Positions 21,665-30,342 of a stretch of 64,000 nt of DNA are shown in pieces. The first letter of the stretch is position 1. Each line of letters begins with the position of its first letter. A program made the translations under genes and the position numbers. Source of the DNA: Actinomyces sp. (GTDB lineage Bacteria > Actinomycetota > Actinomycetes > Actinomycetales > Actinomycetaceae); contig JALCNR010000006.1 in the NCBI GenBank assembly GCA_022649165.1, positions 1-64,000 of the forward strand, written 5' to 3'. The notes beneath the pieces are model-generated. The model was given only the letters and a program-made list of their open reading frames with translations. It was not told the DNA's origin and made no database searches.

Positions 21665-22725
21665 GCGCACTGACGTCCGTCCATCACCGGGTGAGCCGTC
21701 CCACGGCGATCGCGGGCCTGGCGGCATGCCTGCTCGCGGCCGCCCTCGTCACGCCGGTGGCGCGGGCCGACGACGACCTCACCCAGACCATCGACCCGAA
21801 CCAGGCTCAGGGCGAGGGCCAGACGGTCCTCGACGAGGGGCACATCGACATCGGCCCGACCCTGGGCACGGGCGAGTTCATCCTGGAGGCGCACGACGAC
21901 ACGGGGGAGACCTCGGTGTGGCGGCGTCTGAGCGACGTGGTGGTCAAGGTGAAGGACGAGGGCATGATGACGATGCCCGACGACGACACCTATTCCTTCA
22001 TCGGGGCGGAGCCCGGATCATCGATCTGGATGATCCCGCAGACCCAGCAGGCCGGTGTGGCGTGGCTGGGGTGGAACACTCAGGAGCCCCAGCTCATGCA
22101 GACGGTCAGCGGCGGCGTGACCTTCTCGCTGCTCGGCATCGAGGGGCCGGGCGACGCGACGGTGTACCTGCAGTCCGGCAACTTCGGCGCTCCGGAGGTC
22201 ATCTGGAGTTCGCAGAACGCCTTCCCGCAGGACTCGTGGATCGAGGTCAATACCCACACGCACGCGAACTGGGCGTTCACCGAGGAGGGGCTGTACCTGA
22301 TGCGGTTCCGGATCTCGGCGACGACGCTCGCCGGGGACGAGATCTCCACGGAGGACACGCTGAGGATCGCCGTGGGCTCCGATGCGGACACGGACGCCGC
22401 GTTCGCCGCCCAGTGGGAAGGCGAGCCGCAGACGGAGGCGGCATCGGGCGCGCAGTCGGAGCCCTCGGGCGGCGCTCCCGCCTCCGATCAGGGCGCCCCG
22501 CTCTCGGGCGCGGCGGCGGGCGGATCCGGGTCGTCGTCGGCCATGCCCGTCGTCCTCGCGGGCGCCGGCATCGTCGCGGCCGCGCTTCTCATCGCGGCAA
22601 TCGCCTTCGTGGTGTCGGGGCGCCGGGCGCGCCAGCGTGTCTGGGAGGCCCGCCGTGCCGCGGACGAGCAGGCCGAGCAGAAGCACAGGGACGGGACCTC
22701 GGGCAGGGGGATCTCCGATGAGTGA
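21661..22725 (+). CDS. Membrane-anchored choice-of-anchor M domain protein
   Basis: This 354-residue protein has a signal peptide (1-37, ARA/DDD) and one surface-anchored repeat domain (about 55-240: DEGHIDIGP, SIWMIPQTQQAGVAWLGWNT, GIEGPGDATVYLQSGNFG, THTHANWAFTEEG). A Gly/Ser/Pro linker and a single C-terminal helix (about 293-320) are followed by a basic tail. No LPxTG-like motif is present, so it is held by the membrane helix. It lies between the binding protein and the ATPase in the same operon and likely forms a membrane-proximal link in a metal relay. It overlaps both neighbours. Confidence 0.85.
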   Translation: MSALTSVHHRVSRPTAIAGLAACLLAAALVTPVARADDDLTQTIDPNQAQGEGQTVLDEGHIDIGPTLGTGEFILEAHDDTGETSVWRRLSDVVVKVKDEGMMTMPDDDTYSFIGAEPGSSIWMIPQTQQAGVAWLGWNTQEPQLMQTVSGGVTFSLLGIEGPGDATVYLQSGNFGAPEVIWSSQNAFPQDSWIEVNTHTHANWAFTEEGLYLMRFRISATTLAGDEISTEDTLRIAVGSDADTDAAFAAQWEGEPQTEAASGAQSEPSGGAPASDQGAPLSGAAAGGSGSSSAMPVVLAGAGIVAAALLIAAIAFVVSGRRARQRVWEARRAADEQAEQKHRDGTSGRGISDE

Positions 22726-23566
22726 GGCAGTCACCTGGCCTGCGGTCCTCCCCACCGAGGACGGCCTCGCGGGCGACCCGGCGCCCGGCATCCCCGAGGA
22801 CAACCCGGAAGAGAGGGGCACGACCCTGATCGAGGTCCACGACCTCGCCGTCGCGTTGGGCGGCAGACGGGTCCTCACCGGCATCCGCTTCCAGGTCGGC
22901 CCCGGCGAGTTCATCGGGATCATCGGACCCAATGGCGCGGGGAAGACGACGCTGATGCGCGCCATCCTCTCCCTGGTGCCGGCCGAGGGCGGATCGATCC
23001 TCGTCGACGGGCGCCGTGCCCGCAGGGGCAGCGGGAGCATCGGATACGTGCCCCAGCGCCATGAGTTCATGTGGGACTTCCCCATCTCCGTCGAGGACGC
23101 CGTGCTGACGGGGCGCGTGTCCCGGATCGGGTGGCTGCGGCGCGCCCGCGTGGAGGACTACGCCGCGGTGGCCGACGCTCTGTCGCTGGTCGGCATGTCC
23201 GACCTGCGCCGGCGGCCCGTCGGCGAGCTCTCCGGGGGCCAGCGGCAACGGGTGCTTGTCGCGCGGGCGCTGGCCCTGCGCCCCCGGGTCCTCCTGCTCG
23301 ACGAGCCCTTCACGGGCCTCGACATGCCGACCCAGGAACTGCTCACCGACCTGTTCACGACGTTGTCCGCCCAGGGGACGGCGATTGTCATGACGACGCA
23401 CGACATCGTCGCCGCCGTGCACCAGTGCGCGCGTCTGATCCTCATCAACCGCCGGATCATCGCCGACGGCCCTCCCTCGGACGTGACCGAGGGGCGCCTG
23501 TGGAAGGAGACCTTCGACGTGACCGACTCCAACCCCCTCCTCATGGCGGTGGGGGCGATCCGATGA
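22718..23566 (+). CDS. Anchored-repeat-type ABC transporter ATP-binding protein
   Basis: This 282-residue metal-type ABC ATPase shows Walker A GPNGAGKTT, Q-loop YVPQRHEFMWDFP, signature LSGGQRQRV, Walker B LLLDEPF and the switch His in TTHDIVAAVH. The N terminus carries about 35 extra residues before the ATPase fold. AGGGGG precedes the ATG, which overlaps the upstream gene by eight bases. The stop overlaps the permease start (ATGA). It powers the zinc-type importer. Confidence 0.93.
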   Translation: MSEAVTWPAVLPTEDGLAGDPAPGIPEDNPEERGTTLIEVHDLAVALGGRRVLTGIRFQVGPGEFIGIIGPNGAGKTTLMRAILSLVPAEGGSILVDGRRARRGSGSIGYVPQRHEFMWDFPISVEDAVLTGRVSRIGWLRRARVEDYAAVADALSLVGMSDLRRRPVGELSGGQRQRVLVARALALRPRVLLLDEPFTGLDMPTQELLTDLFTTLSAQGTAIVMTTHDIVAAVHQCARLILINRRIIADGPPSDVTEGRLWKETFDVTDSNPLLMAVGAIR

Positions 23567-24501
23567 GCCCCCTCGACTTCATCCGCGACGTGCTCAACCC
23601 GGATCTGCAGTTCCTGCTCAAGGCGCTGCTGATCTCCGTGATGTCCTCGGCGGTGTGCGGTGTCATCGGCTGCTACGTCGTCCTGCGCGGCATGGCCTTC
23701 ATCGGCGACGCCGTGACCCACGCCGTGTTCCCCGGGCTGGCGGTCGCCTTCGTCCTGCAGGGATCGCTGGTCCTCGGCGGCGTTGTGGCGGGCGTCGCGG
23801 TCTCGGTCCTGGTGGCGGTCTTCTCCCAGAACCGGCGCCTCAAGGAGGACTCCATCATCGGCGTCCTCATGGTGGCGGCCTTCGCCCTGGGCATCGTCAT
23901 CATGTCCTTCTCCCCGGCCTATGCGGGATCGCTGCAAGGCTTCCTGTTCGGCTCGATCACCGGCATCCCGGACTCCGACCTCGTGATCGCCGCCGTCACC
24001 GGCGCCCTGGTGCTCCTGGGCGCGCTGGCGTTCCACCGCCAATTCGTCGCGGTCAGCCTGGACCGGGAGATGGCCCGGGCCGCGGGGCTGCCCGTCTTCC
24101 TGCTCGACGTCGTGCTCTACGTGCTGGTCACCATCGCGGTCGTGATCTCCGTGCAGACCATCGGCAACATCCTGGTCCTCGCGCTGCTGGTCACGCCGGC
24201 GGCCACCGCCCGGCTCCTCACGGACCGACTCGGGCCCATGATGGCGATGGCGCCCCTCATCGGGGCCTTCTCCGCGCTCTCCGGGCTCTATGTCTCGTGG
24301 GCGCTCAACTTGCCGGTGGGCGGCACCATCGTGCTGGTCGCGACGATCCTGTTCCTCTTGGCATGGGTTCTCGCCCCGCGCCACGGAATGGTCGCCCGCC
24401 GCCTGCGCGCCCGGCGCTCGCCGTCCGATGCCACCCCGTCCCGGAAGTCCTTGGAAGGAGAGGGGACCGGTCTCGCACGGGTCCCCGGCACAGTCTCATG
24501 A
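23563..24501 (+). CDS. Anchored-repeat-type ABC transporter permease
   Basis: This 312-residue ABC-3 family permease has about eight to nine membrane helices. Typical metal-permease motifs are VVLRGMAFIGDAVTHAVFPGLAVAF and GNILVLALLVTPAATARLLTDRL. A basic, Ser-rich cytoplasmic tail follows the last helix. ATGA overlaps on both sides tie it to the ATPase and to the large repeat protein. Confidence 0.93.
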   Translation: MSPLDFIRDVLNPDLQFLLKALLISVMSSAVCGVIGCYVVLRGMAFIGDAVTHAVFPGLAVAFVLQGSLVLGGVVAGVAVSVLVAVFSQNRRLKEDSIIGVLMVAAFALGIVIMSFSPAYAGSLQGFLFGSITGIPDSDLVIAAVTGALVLLGALAFHRQFVAVSLDREMARAAGLPVFLLDVVLYVLVTIAVVISVQTIGNILVLALLVTPAATARLLTDRLGPMMAMAPLIGAFSALSGLYVSWALNLPVGGTIVLVATILFLLAWVLAPRHGMVARRLRARRSPSDATPSRKSLEGEGTGLARVPGTVS

Positions 24502-27500
24502 GCAGACGATTCTCACGGCGCACCGCGTCCCGCCACGGCCCGCTCTCACGCTGGCGCCGCTGCGCGCTGCTCGGCGCGGGCGCGGCGGCCGTCCTCGTCA
24601 ACGGCCTGGTCCTGCCCACGATCGCGGCTGGTGCCCAGGACACCTCCTCAGATCCCTCCGTGCACACGGAGGTCCCCGCCGCCCAGGCGGTGGTCGTGGC
24701 CGATCTGGCGGATCCGCAGGCCTCCCGGGTCGTCCTGGAGGACGGAACCGAGAAAGGCCTCGACGAGGTCGTCCTCACCTCCGACACCACCGAACTGCGC
24801 CTTCAGATGAAGGCCTCTGCCGACGGCGCGGAGGCGCCCGGGTCCTCCGAGGACTCCGCCCTCGTCCCGCTGGCCGGGACGGTCGAGGATCTCGCGCGCG
24901 ACCGGGGAGAGGACGGCCTTCCGACCGTCTCGACCGCCACCGGTGAGGACGTCGAACCGGGTCTCGACGAGGCCGGGGGACGGGCCACATGGAGCGTCCC
25001 GGGGGGAGACCCCCCCGAGGTGAGCGTGTGGACCTTCGCGGAGGCCGGCACCTATGTCCTCAAGGTCGCAGCGGCGGGCGACGCCGACGGGCCGGGCGAT
25101 GTCGCCCAGTCGGGCGGCGGCGCCGCGAACGACCTGACCCTCCGGGTTGGGGAGGCTGAGAACACCGAAGACACGGGGCAGCCTGGCGAGCCGACCGGCG
25201 CGGGCGCGGCGGAGGATCCCGCATCCGAGACAGCCTCCGGGCCGGCGGGCCAGGAGAGCCGCGGCACGACCTCGGCCCTGTCCGCTCTGGGCGCCGTCAC
25301 GCCCTTCGCGACTTCGGAGCGGCGGGTGCTCTCCAAGGTGCACACGGACGCCATCTCGGCCTACGTCGACGACGGCGCGCTCGTCGCGGCCACCAAGGCG
25401 GATGTCGACGGCGCCGAGGGCAAACGGCTCGACCCCGACCAGATCGTGTTCAACATCGAGCCGGCCTCGCTGACCACGCTGCCGGCGGGCACGCCCTCGT
25501 GGCTGGGCGCGCCGGGGCAGCAGGTCTACTGGGCGCCCCAGACGTGGGACGACAAGGAGATCATCTGGCCCGGGTTCTCCACCCAGGATCCGGCCCTCAT
25601 CCAGGCGCTGGGCGATGGCGGCCAGGTGCGCTACACGCTGGCCGGCGTCAAGGGGCCCGGCTCGGTCGAGGTGTTCCTCAACGGGAACTTCGGGGGCGCG
25701 CCGACCAGGTGGTTCTCCAGCACAGACGAGGACTACTCGTACCACGACATCCCCGCCAACACCCACGCGCATGCCAACTGGGTGTTCAGCGAGGCGGGGC
25801 GCTACGAGCTCACCTTCCAGATGACGGCGTCGATCAACGGGAAGGCCCAGACGACGCAGTCGACCTACGTCTTCTACGCCGGGGACGCGAAGGGCCTCAG
25901 GCAGGCGACCCAGACGTATCTCGCCGCCACCCCGGACGCCGACGGCGGGCATGTCACGCTCCAGGCCCTGGTGACATCCGAGGTCCCGAACAGCAACGGC
26001 CTGTCCTACACGACCACCGGCACGGTCACGGTCTACCGCGGGAGCAGGGACACGGCGGATCCCGCCACGCTCGAGGGCATGACCGCGGTGGCCAGCCTCC
26101 CGCTGAAGAATGGGGGCGCGACCTCGGACCCGCTGGAGGATCCCGACGGGGACAGCGTGTTCGTGGCCGTCTATCGGCCGACCTACTCGAACGAATTCGC
26201 GTCCTCGACATCGGATCCCGCCGACCGGACGATGCCGGACCTCTCGCGCGACGGGATGACGGTCGCCGCCGCGATGGCGGGGACGGACATCACAGCGGGA
26301 TCCTCGGTGATCGGCACCCTGGACGCGGACGTCGACGCGCCCGACGGCAGCGGCTATGTCGCATGGCTGCGCGACACGACCGGCATCACCCGCCAATTGG
26401 GCTCCGTCGAGGTCGCGGACCGGGTGTTCTCGGTCGCCCTTCCCGACGGGTTGGCGAGCAGCAAGTGGCACAAGCTCGCCCTCACCGATGCGGAGGGCAC
26501 GCTGCTGGGGTGGAGCGAGTTCGCCGTCGTCGGGGACTCGGGGACGGTGCCCGACGTCCCGCCGGACGCGCCCGGCGGCGGCGCGGACAACCCTGGAGGT
26601 GGCGGCGGCAACGGCGGCGGTGGCTCCGGCAACCAGAACGGGGGCGGCTCCGGCGGCCAGGGAGGCGGCGGGACCGGTGGCGGCGGTTCCGCCGGCCGCG
26701 TGTGCCAGCCCGGCGTGACCCTCGACCACGGCCACATGGACATCTGGAACGTCACCTACTCCGATGGCGGCATCGTCATGCAGATCAAGGAGGACGCCAC
26801 CGGATCCCACGTGCTGCGCGATCCGAAGACGGTCCTCCTGCAGGTCAAAGAGTCGGCCCTCCAGTCCGTGCCCTCCGGGTACCCGGGCGGCGGCGGGCAG
26901 GCCTACGTGCTTCCGCTGACCCAGGACAGCACCCTGATCTGGCCGGGGTGGGACACGAACGGGGTGAAGGCGGGGCCGTTCACTGACGTGTCGATCCACA
27001 TCACCTCGGTCTCCGGCCCCGGATCCGTCTTCCTCTACTCCGAGGACAGCATGGGCCATCTGAAGTCGCTGTTCACAGACGGCGGCTACCAGTTCCCGAA
27101 CACGATCCGGGAGGAGACCCCCGCGCACACGCACGCCCAGTGGACCTTCACCCAGAAGGGCGTCTACGTCCTGAAGGCCTACGCGGAGGCGCGCAATCCG
27201 CAGACGGGCGTGACCATCAAGACGGTCACGGTGCCCTACGTCTTCCAAGTGGGCGATGTGTCGATCGGGGACGTCTTCTGCGACGTCGGCGATGACACGT
27301 CCACGGCGGCGACGGCCGCCGCCGATGACGTCGCCAAGGCGGAGGCGGCCGAGAAGGCCGAGGAGGAGGCCGCCGCCAAGGCCGCGGCCCAGGCGAAGGC
27401 CAAGGCCAAGGCGAAGGGGGCCCAGAGCGGGGACGGGCAGTCGGGGGCCCAGTCCGGAGCCGGGGCGTTCGGTTCCCTCGGGGGCGGAGCGGGCTCACCG

Positions 27501-27617
27501 TGGGCTTATGCGGGGATCGGCGCCGGGTCCGTCGCGCTCGCGGGCGGCATCGCCCTGGGAACGACCGTCCTCATCCGCCGGCGGAACATGCAATTGGCCG
27601 CTCTGGCGAATGCCTGA
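24498..27617 (+). CDS. ABC-transporter-associated repeat protein, three choice-of-anchor M domains
   Basis: This 1,039-residue secreted protein has a signal peptide (about 1-47). A degenerate first surface-anchored domain (about 55-215, with WTFAEAGTYVLKV) is followed by a second (about 274-470: IIWPGFST, GPGSVEVFLNGNFGG, NTHAHANWVFSEAG). An Ig-like stretch, a Gly-rich linker (about 693-733) and a third domain (about 736-930: LDHGHMDIW, LIWPGWDT, HTHAQWTFTQKG) come next. An Ala/Lys helical segment and one membrane helix (about 1003-1031) end it. There is no sortase motif. Repeated HxHxxW triplets suggest several metal sites. The architecture matches the putative ABC transporter-associated repeat family. 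Confidence 0.9.
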   Translation: MSRRFSRRTASRHGPLSRWRRCALLGAGAAAVLVNGLVLPTIAAGAQDTSSDPSVHTEVPAAQAVVVADLADPQASRVVLEDGTEKGLDEVVLTSDTTELRLQMKASADGAEAPGSSEDSALVPLAGTVEDLARDRGEDGLPTVSTATGEDVEPGLDEAGGRATWSVPGGDPPEVSVWTFAEAGTYVLKVAAAGDADGPGDVAQSGGGAANDLTLRVGEAENTEDTGQPGEPTGAGAAEDPASETASGPAGQESRGTTSALSALGAVTPFATSERRVLSKVHTDAISAYVDDGALVAATKADVDGAEGKRLDPDQIVFNIEPASLTTLPAGTPSWLGAPGQQVYWAPQTWDDKEIIWPGFSTQDPALIQALGDGGQVRYTLAGVKGPGSVEVFLNGNFGGAPTRWFSSTDEDYSYHDIPANTHAHANWVFSEAGRYELTFQMTASINGKAQTTQSTYVFYAGDAKGLRQATQTYLAATPDADGGHVTLQALVTSEVPNSNGLSYTTTGTVTVYRGSRDTADPATLEGMTAVASLPLKNGGATSDPLEDPDGDSVFVAVYRPTYSNEFASSTSDPADRTMPDLSRDGMTVAAAMAGTDITAGSSVIGTLDADVDAPDGSGYVAWLRDTTGITRQLGSVEVADRVFSVALPDGLASSKWHKLALTDAEGTLLGWSEFAVVGDSGTVPDVPPDAPGGGADNPGGGGGNGGGGSGNQNGGGSGGQGGGGTGGGGSAGRVCQPGVTLDHGHMDIWNVTYSDGGIVMQIKEDATGSHVLRDPKTVLLQVKESALQSVPSGYPGGGGQAYVLPLTQDSTLIWPGWDTNGVKAGPFTDVSIHITSVSGPGSVFLYSEDSMGHLKSLFTDGGYQFPNTIREETPAHTHAQWTFTQKGVYVLKAYAEARNPQTGVTIKTVTVPYVFQVGDVSIGDVFCDVGDDTSTAATAAADDVAKAEAAEKAEEEAAAKAAAQAKAKAKAKGAQSGDGQSGAQSGAGAFGSLGGGAGSPWAYAGIGAGSVALAGGIALGTTVLIRRRNMQLAALANA

Positions 27618-28422
27618 GCACGCCCGGGGCCGTCGCCGGTCGTCTCACGCGATCGGCGGCCGGCCCCGGCGCGCCGTGCCGCCGGCGTTCCTCGCGGCGG
27701 TTGCCCTCGTGCTGGCCGGCGCGATTGCCCTCATCGGGGGGATCTGCGCGGTGACGGGGCGGGGGGATGCCGGCGGAGCGACGGCGGCCTCCGGCGGGCC
27801 CGCGGGCGCCGCTCCCCGCTCGGCCGCTCCGCGGTCTTCGGCGGACGGGCGGCGCCAGGGCGCGGCGGAGGCCGCAGATGAGGACTGGGTCGACGCGATG
27901 GCGGGAGCCACCGGCATCCCGGCCCGCGCCTTGGCGGCCTACGCGGGAGCCGCCCTCGTCCAGCAGGAGCGGACCCCCGACTGCCATCTCGGGTGGAACA
28001 CCCTGGCGGCGATCGGCCAGGTCGAGTCCGGCCACGGCGGGGACGATCTGGGGCCGGATGGGATCGTGCGGCCCCGGCTCGTGGGCGTCGCGCTCGACGG
28101 CGCGGGCGTCGCGGCGGTGCCCGACACCGACGACGGGCGCCTGGACGGCGACCGGATCTGGGACCGGGCGGTGGGCCCCCTGCAGTTCCTGCCCGCGACG
28201 TGGGCCCTGTTCGGCCGCGATGGCAACGGCGACGGGGTGGCGGACATCGACAGCATCGACGACGCCGCGGTCAGCGCTGCCGCCTACCTGTGCTCCTCAG
28301 AGGTGGATCTGTCCGAGGAGGCCGACTGGGCGGCGGCGATCTCCCGCTACAACGCGGGGACGCGCTACACCAACGAGGTGGCCGACGCGGCCGAGGCCTT
28401 CGCCTCGGTCGAGATCCCGTGA
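27610..28422 (+). CDS. Putative secreted lytic transglycosylase-like protein
   Basis: This 270-residue protein has a basic N terminus, one membrane helix (about 22-48), an Ala/Gly-rich spacer and a lysozyme-like domain (about 90-265). Lytic transglycosylase features are LGWNTLAAIGQVESGHGG with a plausible catalytic Glu, VGPLQFLPATWALFGRDGNGDG and AISRYNAGTRYTNEVADAAEAF. It overlaps the repeat-protein gene by eight bases and so may be co-translated. Local wall opening for the large surface assembly is a reasonable inference. Confidence 0.82.
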   Translation: MPEHARGRRRSSHAIGGRPRRAVPPAFLAAVALVLAGAIALIGGICAVTGRGDAGGATAASGGPAGAAPRSAAPRSSADGRRQGAAEAADEDWVDAMAGATGIPARALAAYAGAALVQQERTPDCHLGWNTLAAIGQVESGHGGDDLGPDGIVRPRLVGVALDGAGVAAVPDTDDGRLDGDRIWDRAVGPLQFLPATWALFGRDGNGDGVADIDSIDDAAVSAAAYLCSSEVDLSEEADWAAAISRYNAGTRYTNEVADAAEAFASVEIP

Positions 28423-28459
28423 GGGCCGGCCTCCCGGCACGTGCGGAGAGGACGAGAGC

Positions 28460-28474
28460 ATGTTAGTCTCACCT
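28460..28474. promoter_or_regulatory. Candidate DtxR-family metalloregulator box
   Basis: On the minus strand this reads AGGTGAGACTAACAT, matching AGGTTAG(G/C)CTAACCT at 12 of 15 positions. It lies 76 bp upstream of the Mn/Fe-type binding protein start. A second imperfect dyad (TTCGG...CCGAA) follows at 28479-28492. Confidence 0.6.
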
Positions 28475-28549
28475 TAAGTTCGGACACCCGAAGCTTAAAG
28501 TTTGATCACCAATAAATCGGTGGGCACGAGAGATCGACAGGAGCGGACC

Positions 28550-29512
28550 ATGACCATCCCCAGAGGGCCCCGGGCCCTTCTCGCACTCGCCGCCGCGAGC
28601 TCCCTCGGCTTGAGCGCCTGCTCTGCGGGACCTGGAGGGTCGCAGAGCGGAGACGCCTCGGCGGGCTCCCAGGACGCGCCCCTCGTGCTCACGACCTTCA
28701 CCGTCCTGCAGGACATGGCCGCCAACGTCGCGGGCGACCACCTGCGCGTCGAGTCGATCACGAAGCCCGGCGCCGAGATCCACGACTACGAGCCGACGCC
28801 CTCGGACATCACGAAGGTCGAGGGCGCCGACCTCATCCTCAACAACGGCCTCGGCCTGGAACGCTGGTTCGAGAAGTTCGTCGCCGACTCCGACGCCCCG
28901 CGCGTCGACCTCAGCGAGGGCATCGCCCCGATCGACATCTCCGAGGGCGACTACTCCGGCAAACCGAACCCCCACGCCTGGATGTCCCCGGCCAACGGGC
29001 AGATCTACGTCGACAACATCGCGAGGGCCTTCACCTCGATCGACCCGGACCATGCCGCCGACTACCAGGCCAACGCCACCGCGTACAAGCAGAAGATCCA
29101 GTCCGTCGCCGACTCCCTCGAGGCGCGCTTGGAGGCCCTCCCCGACAACGAGCGCACCCTGGTCAGCTGCGAGGGCGCCTTCTCCTACCTCACCCGCGAC
29201 GTCGGTCTCAATGAGGTCTACCTGTGGCCCGTCAACTCCGAGACCGAGGGCACTCCCCAGCAGATCGCCTCCGTCGTCGACAAGGTCGCAGCCGATCGCG
29301 TCCCCGCCGTCTTCTGCGAGTCGACCGTCAACACGAAGGCCATGCAGCAGGTCGCCGACGAGACCGGAGCGGCCTTCCTCGCCGACGCCGACCATCTGCT
29401 CTACGTCGACTCGCTGTCCGAGGCCGACGGCCCCGTGCCGAGCTACCTCGACCTGCTCCAGCACGACGCCGACGCGATCGCCTCCGGCCTGACCGGGCAG
29501 GGCGCGCAGTGA
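28550..29512 (+). CDS. Metal ABC transporter substrate-binding lipoprotein, Mn/Fe type (MntA/SitA-like)
   Basis: This 320-residue family 9 solute-binding lipoprotein has lipobox LSAC. Predicted ligands are H78 (AEIHDYEPTPSD), H142 (PNPHAWMSP), E208 (SCEGAFSYLT) and D287 (LYVDSLSEADG). The H-H-E-D set and the stretch LWPVNSETEGTPQQI are characteristic of manganese/iron proteins such as PsaA and SitA, whereas zinc binders have a third His. GACAGGAG precedes the ATG. The DtxR-like box upstream agrees with Mn or Fe control. The stop overlaps the ATPase GTG. Confidence 0.9.
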   Translation: MTIPRGPRALLALAAASSLGLSACSAGPGGSQSGDASAGSQDAPLVLTTFTVLQDMAANVAGDHLRVESITKPGAEIHDYEPTPSDITKVEGADLILNNGLGLERWFEKFVADSDAPRVDLSEGIAPIDISEGDYSGKPNPHAWMSPANGQIYVDNIARAFTSIDPDHAADYQANATAYKQKIQSVADSLEARLEALPDNERTLVSCEGAFSYLTRDVGLNEVYLWPVNSETEGTPQQIASVVDKVAADRVPAVFCESTVNTKAMQQVADETGAAFLADADHLLYVDSLSEADGPVPSYLDLLQHDADAIASGLTGQGAQ

Positions 29513-30342
29513 CACCGCTCGCCCGCACGCTCAGGGCCGCAGCGCCTCCCTCACCGGACACGGCGGCGGCCGGGGCCGCGCCGGCCTGCCCGCCCCCGGA
29601 GCCGCCGGGGATCGAGGTCCGCGACCTCGCCGTCTCCTACCGGGAGGTCGTCGCCCTCGAGGACGTGACGCTGCGCGTGGAGCCCGGCGACCTGTGCGGC
29701 CTCGTCGGGATGAACGGGGCCGGCAAGTCCACCCTGTTCAAGGCGCTGATGGGGGTGGTCGCCCCGAGTCGCGGCGAGATCCGCTTCCTCGGCGTGCCCG
29801 CCGAGCGGGCCCGCTCGCGCGCCCTCGTCGGCTACGTCCCCCAGCGCGACGAGGTCGACGCGGCCTTCCCTCTCAGCGTCGCCGACGTCGTGATGACGGG
29901 GCGCTACGGCTACCAGAACCTCTTGCGCACGCCGCGCCCGGCCGACCGCGAGGCCGTGGAGGCCGCCCTCGACCGCGTCGGGCTGGCTGACCTCGCCCAT
30001 CGCCAGATCGGCGCCCTGTCGGGCGGCCAGCGCAAGCGGGTCTTCGTCGCCCGCGCCCTGGCCCAGGAGGCGCGCGTCCTCCTGCTCGACGAGCCTTTCG
30101 CGGGGGTGGACCGCGACTCGGAGGCGACGATCATCGAGGTCCTCCACGACTTGTCCGACCAGGGCGTCACGATGCTGATCGCCGAGCACGACCTCAACAC
30201 CCTGCCCCGGATCTGCTCCGAGGCGATCCTCCTCAACCGCACCGTGCTGCTCCACGCCGACGTCCAGACCGTGCTGCGCCCGGAGAACCTGGCGCTGGCC
30301 TTCGGGATCGATACGGCCCGCGCCGAGGAGGTCGTCCGATGA
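29509..30342 (+). CDS. Mn/Fe-type metal ABC transporter ATP-binding protein
   Basis: This 277-residue ATPase has Walker A GMNGAGKST, Q-loop YVPQRDEVDAAFP, signature LSGGQRKRV, Walker B LLLDEPF and switch region IAEHDLNT. It starts at GTG overlapping the binding-protein stop (GTGA), with an Ala/Pro-rich N-terminal extension of about 30 residues. It ends in an ATGA overlap with the permease. It is paralogous to the ATPase at 22718-23566. Confidence 0.93.
   Translation: MTPLARTLRAAAPPSPDTAAAGAAPACPPPEPPGIEVRDLAVSYREVVALEDVTLRVEPGDLCGLVGMNGAGKSTLFKALMGVVAPSRGEIRFLGVPAERARSRALVGYVPQRDEVDAAFPLSVADVVMTGRYGYQNLLRTPRPADREAVEAALDRVGLADLAHRQIGALSGGQRKRVFVARALAQEARVLLLDEPFAGVDRDSEATIIEVLHDLSDQGVTMLIAEHDLNTLPRICSEAILLNRTVLLHADVQTVLRPENLALAFGIDTARAEEVVR

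Noticed and set aside
19580-21727. 715-codon minus-strand open frame
   Set aside because: It is antisense to the zinc-type binding protein, which has conserved ligands and a lipobox.
24648-27248. 866-codon minus-strand open frame
   Set aside because: It is antisense to the large repeat protein, whose domains are conserved with two neighbours.
28473-28500. Imperfect dyad CTTAAGTTCGG...CCGAAGCTTAAAG as the main operator
   Set aside because: The arms need gaps to align; the DtxR-like 15-mer at 28460 is the better match, so the dyad is only mentioned.
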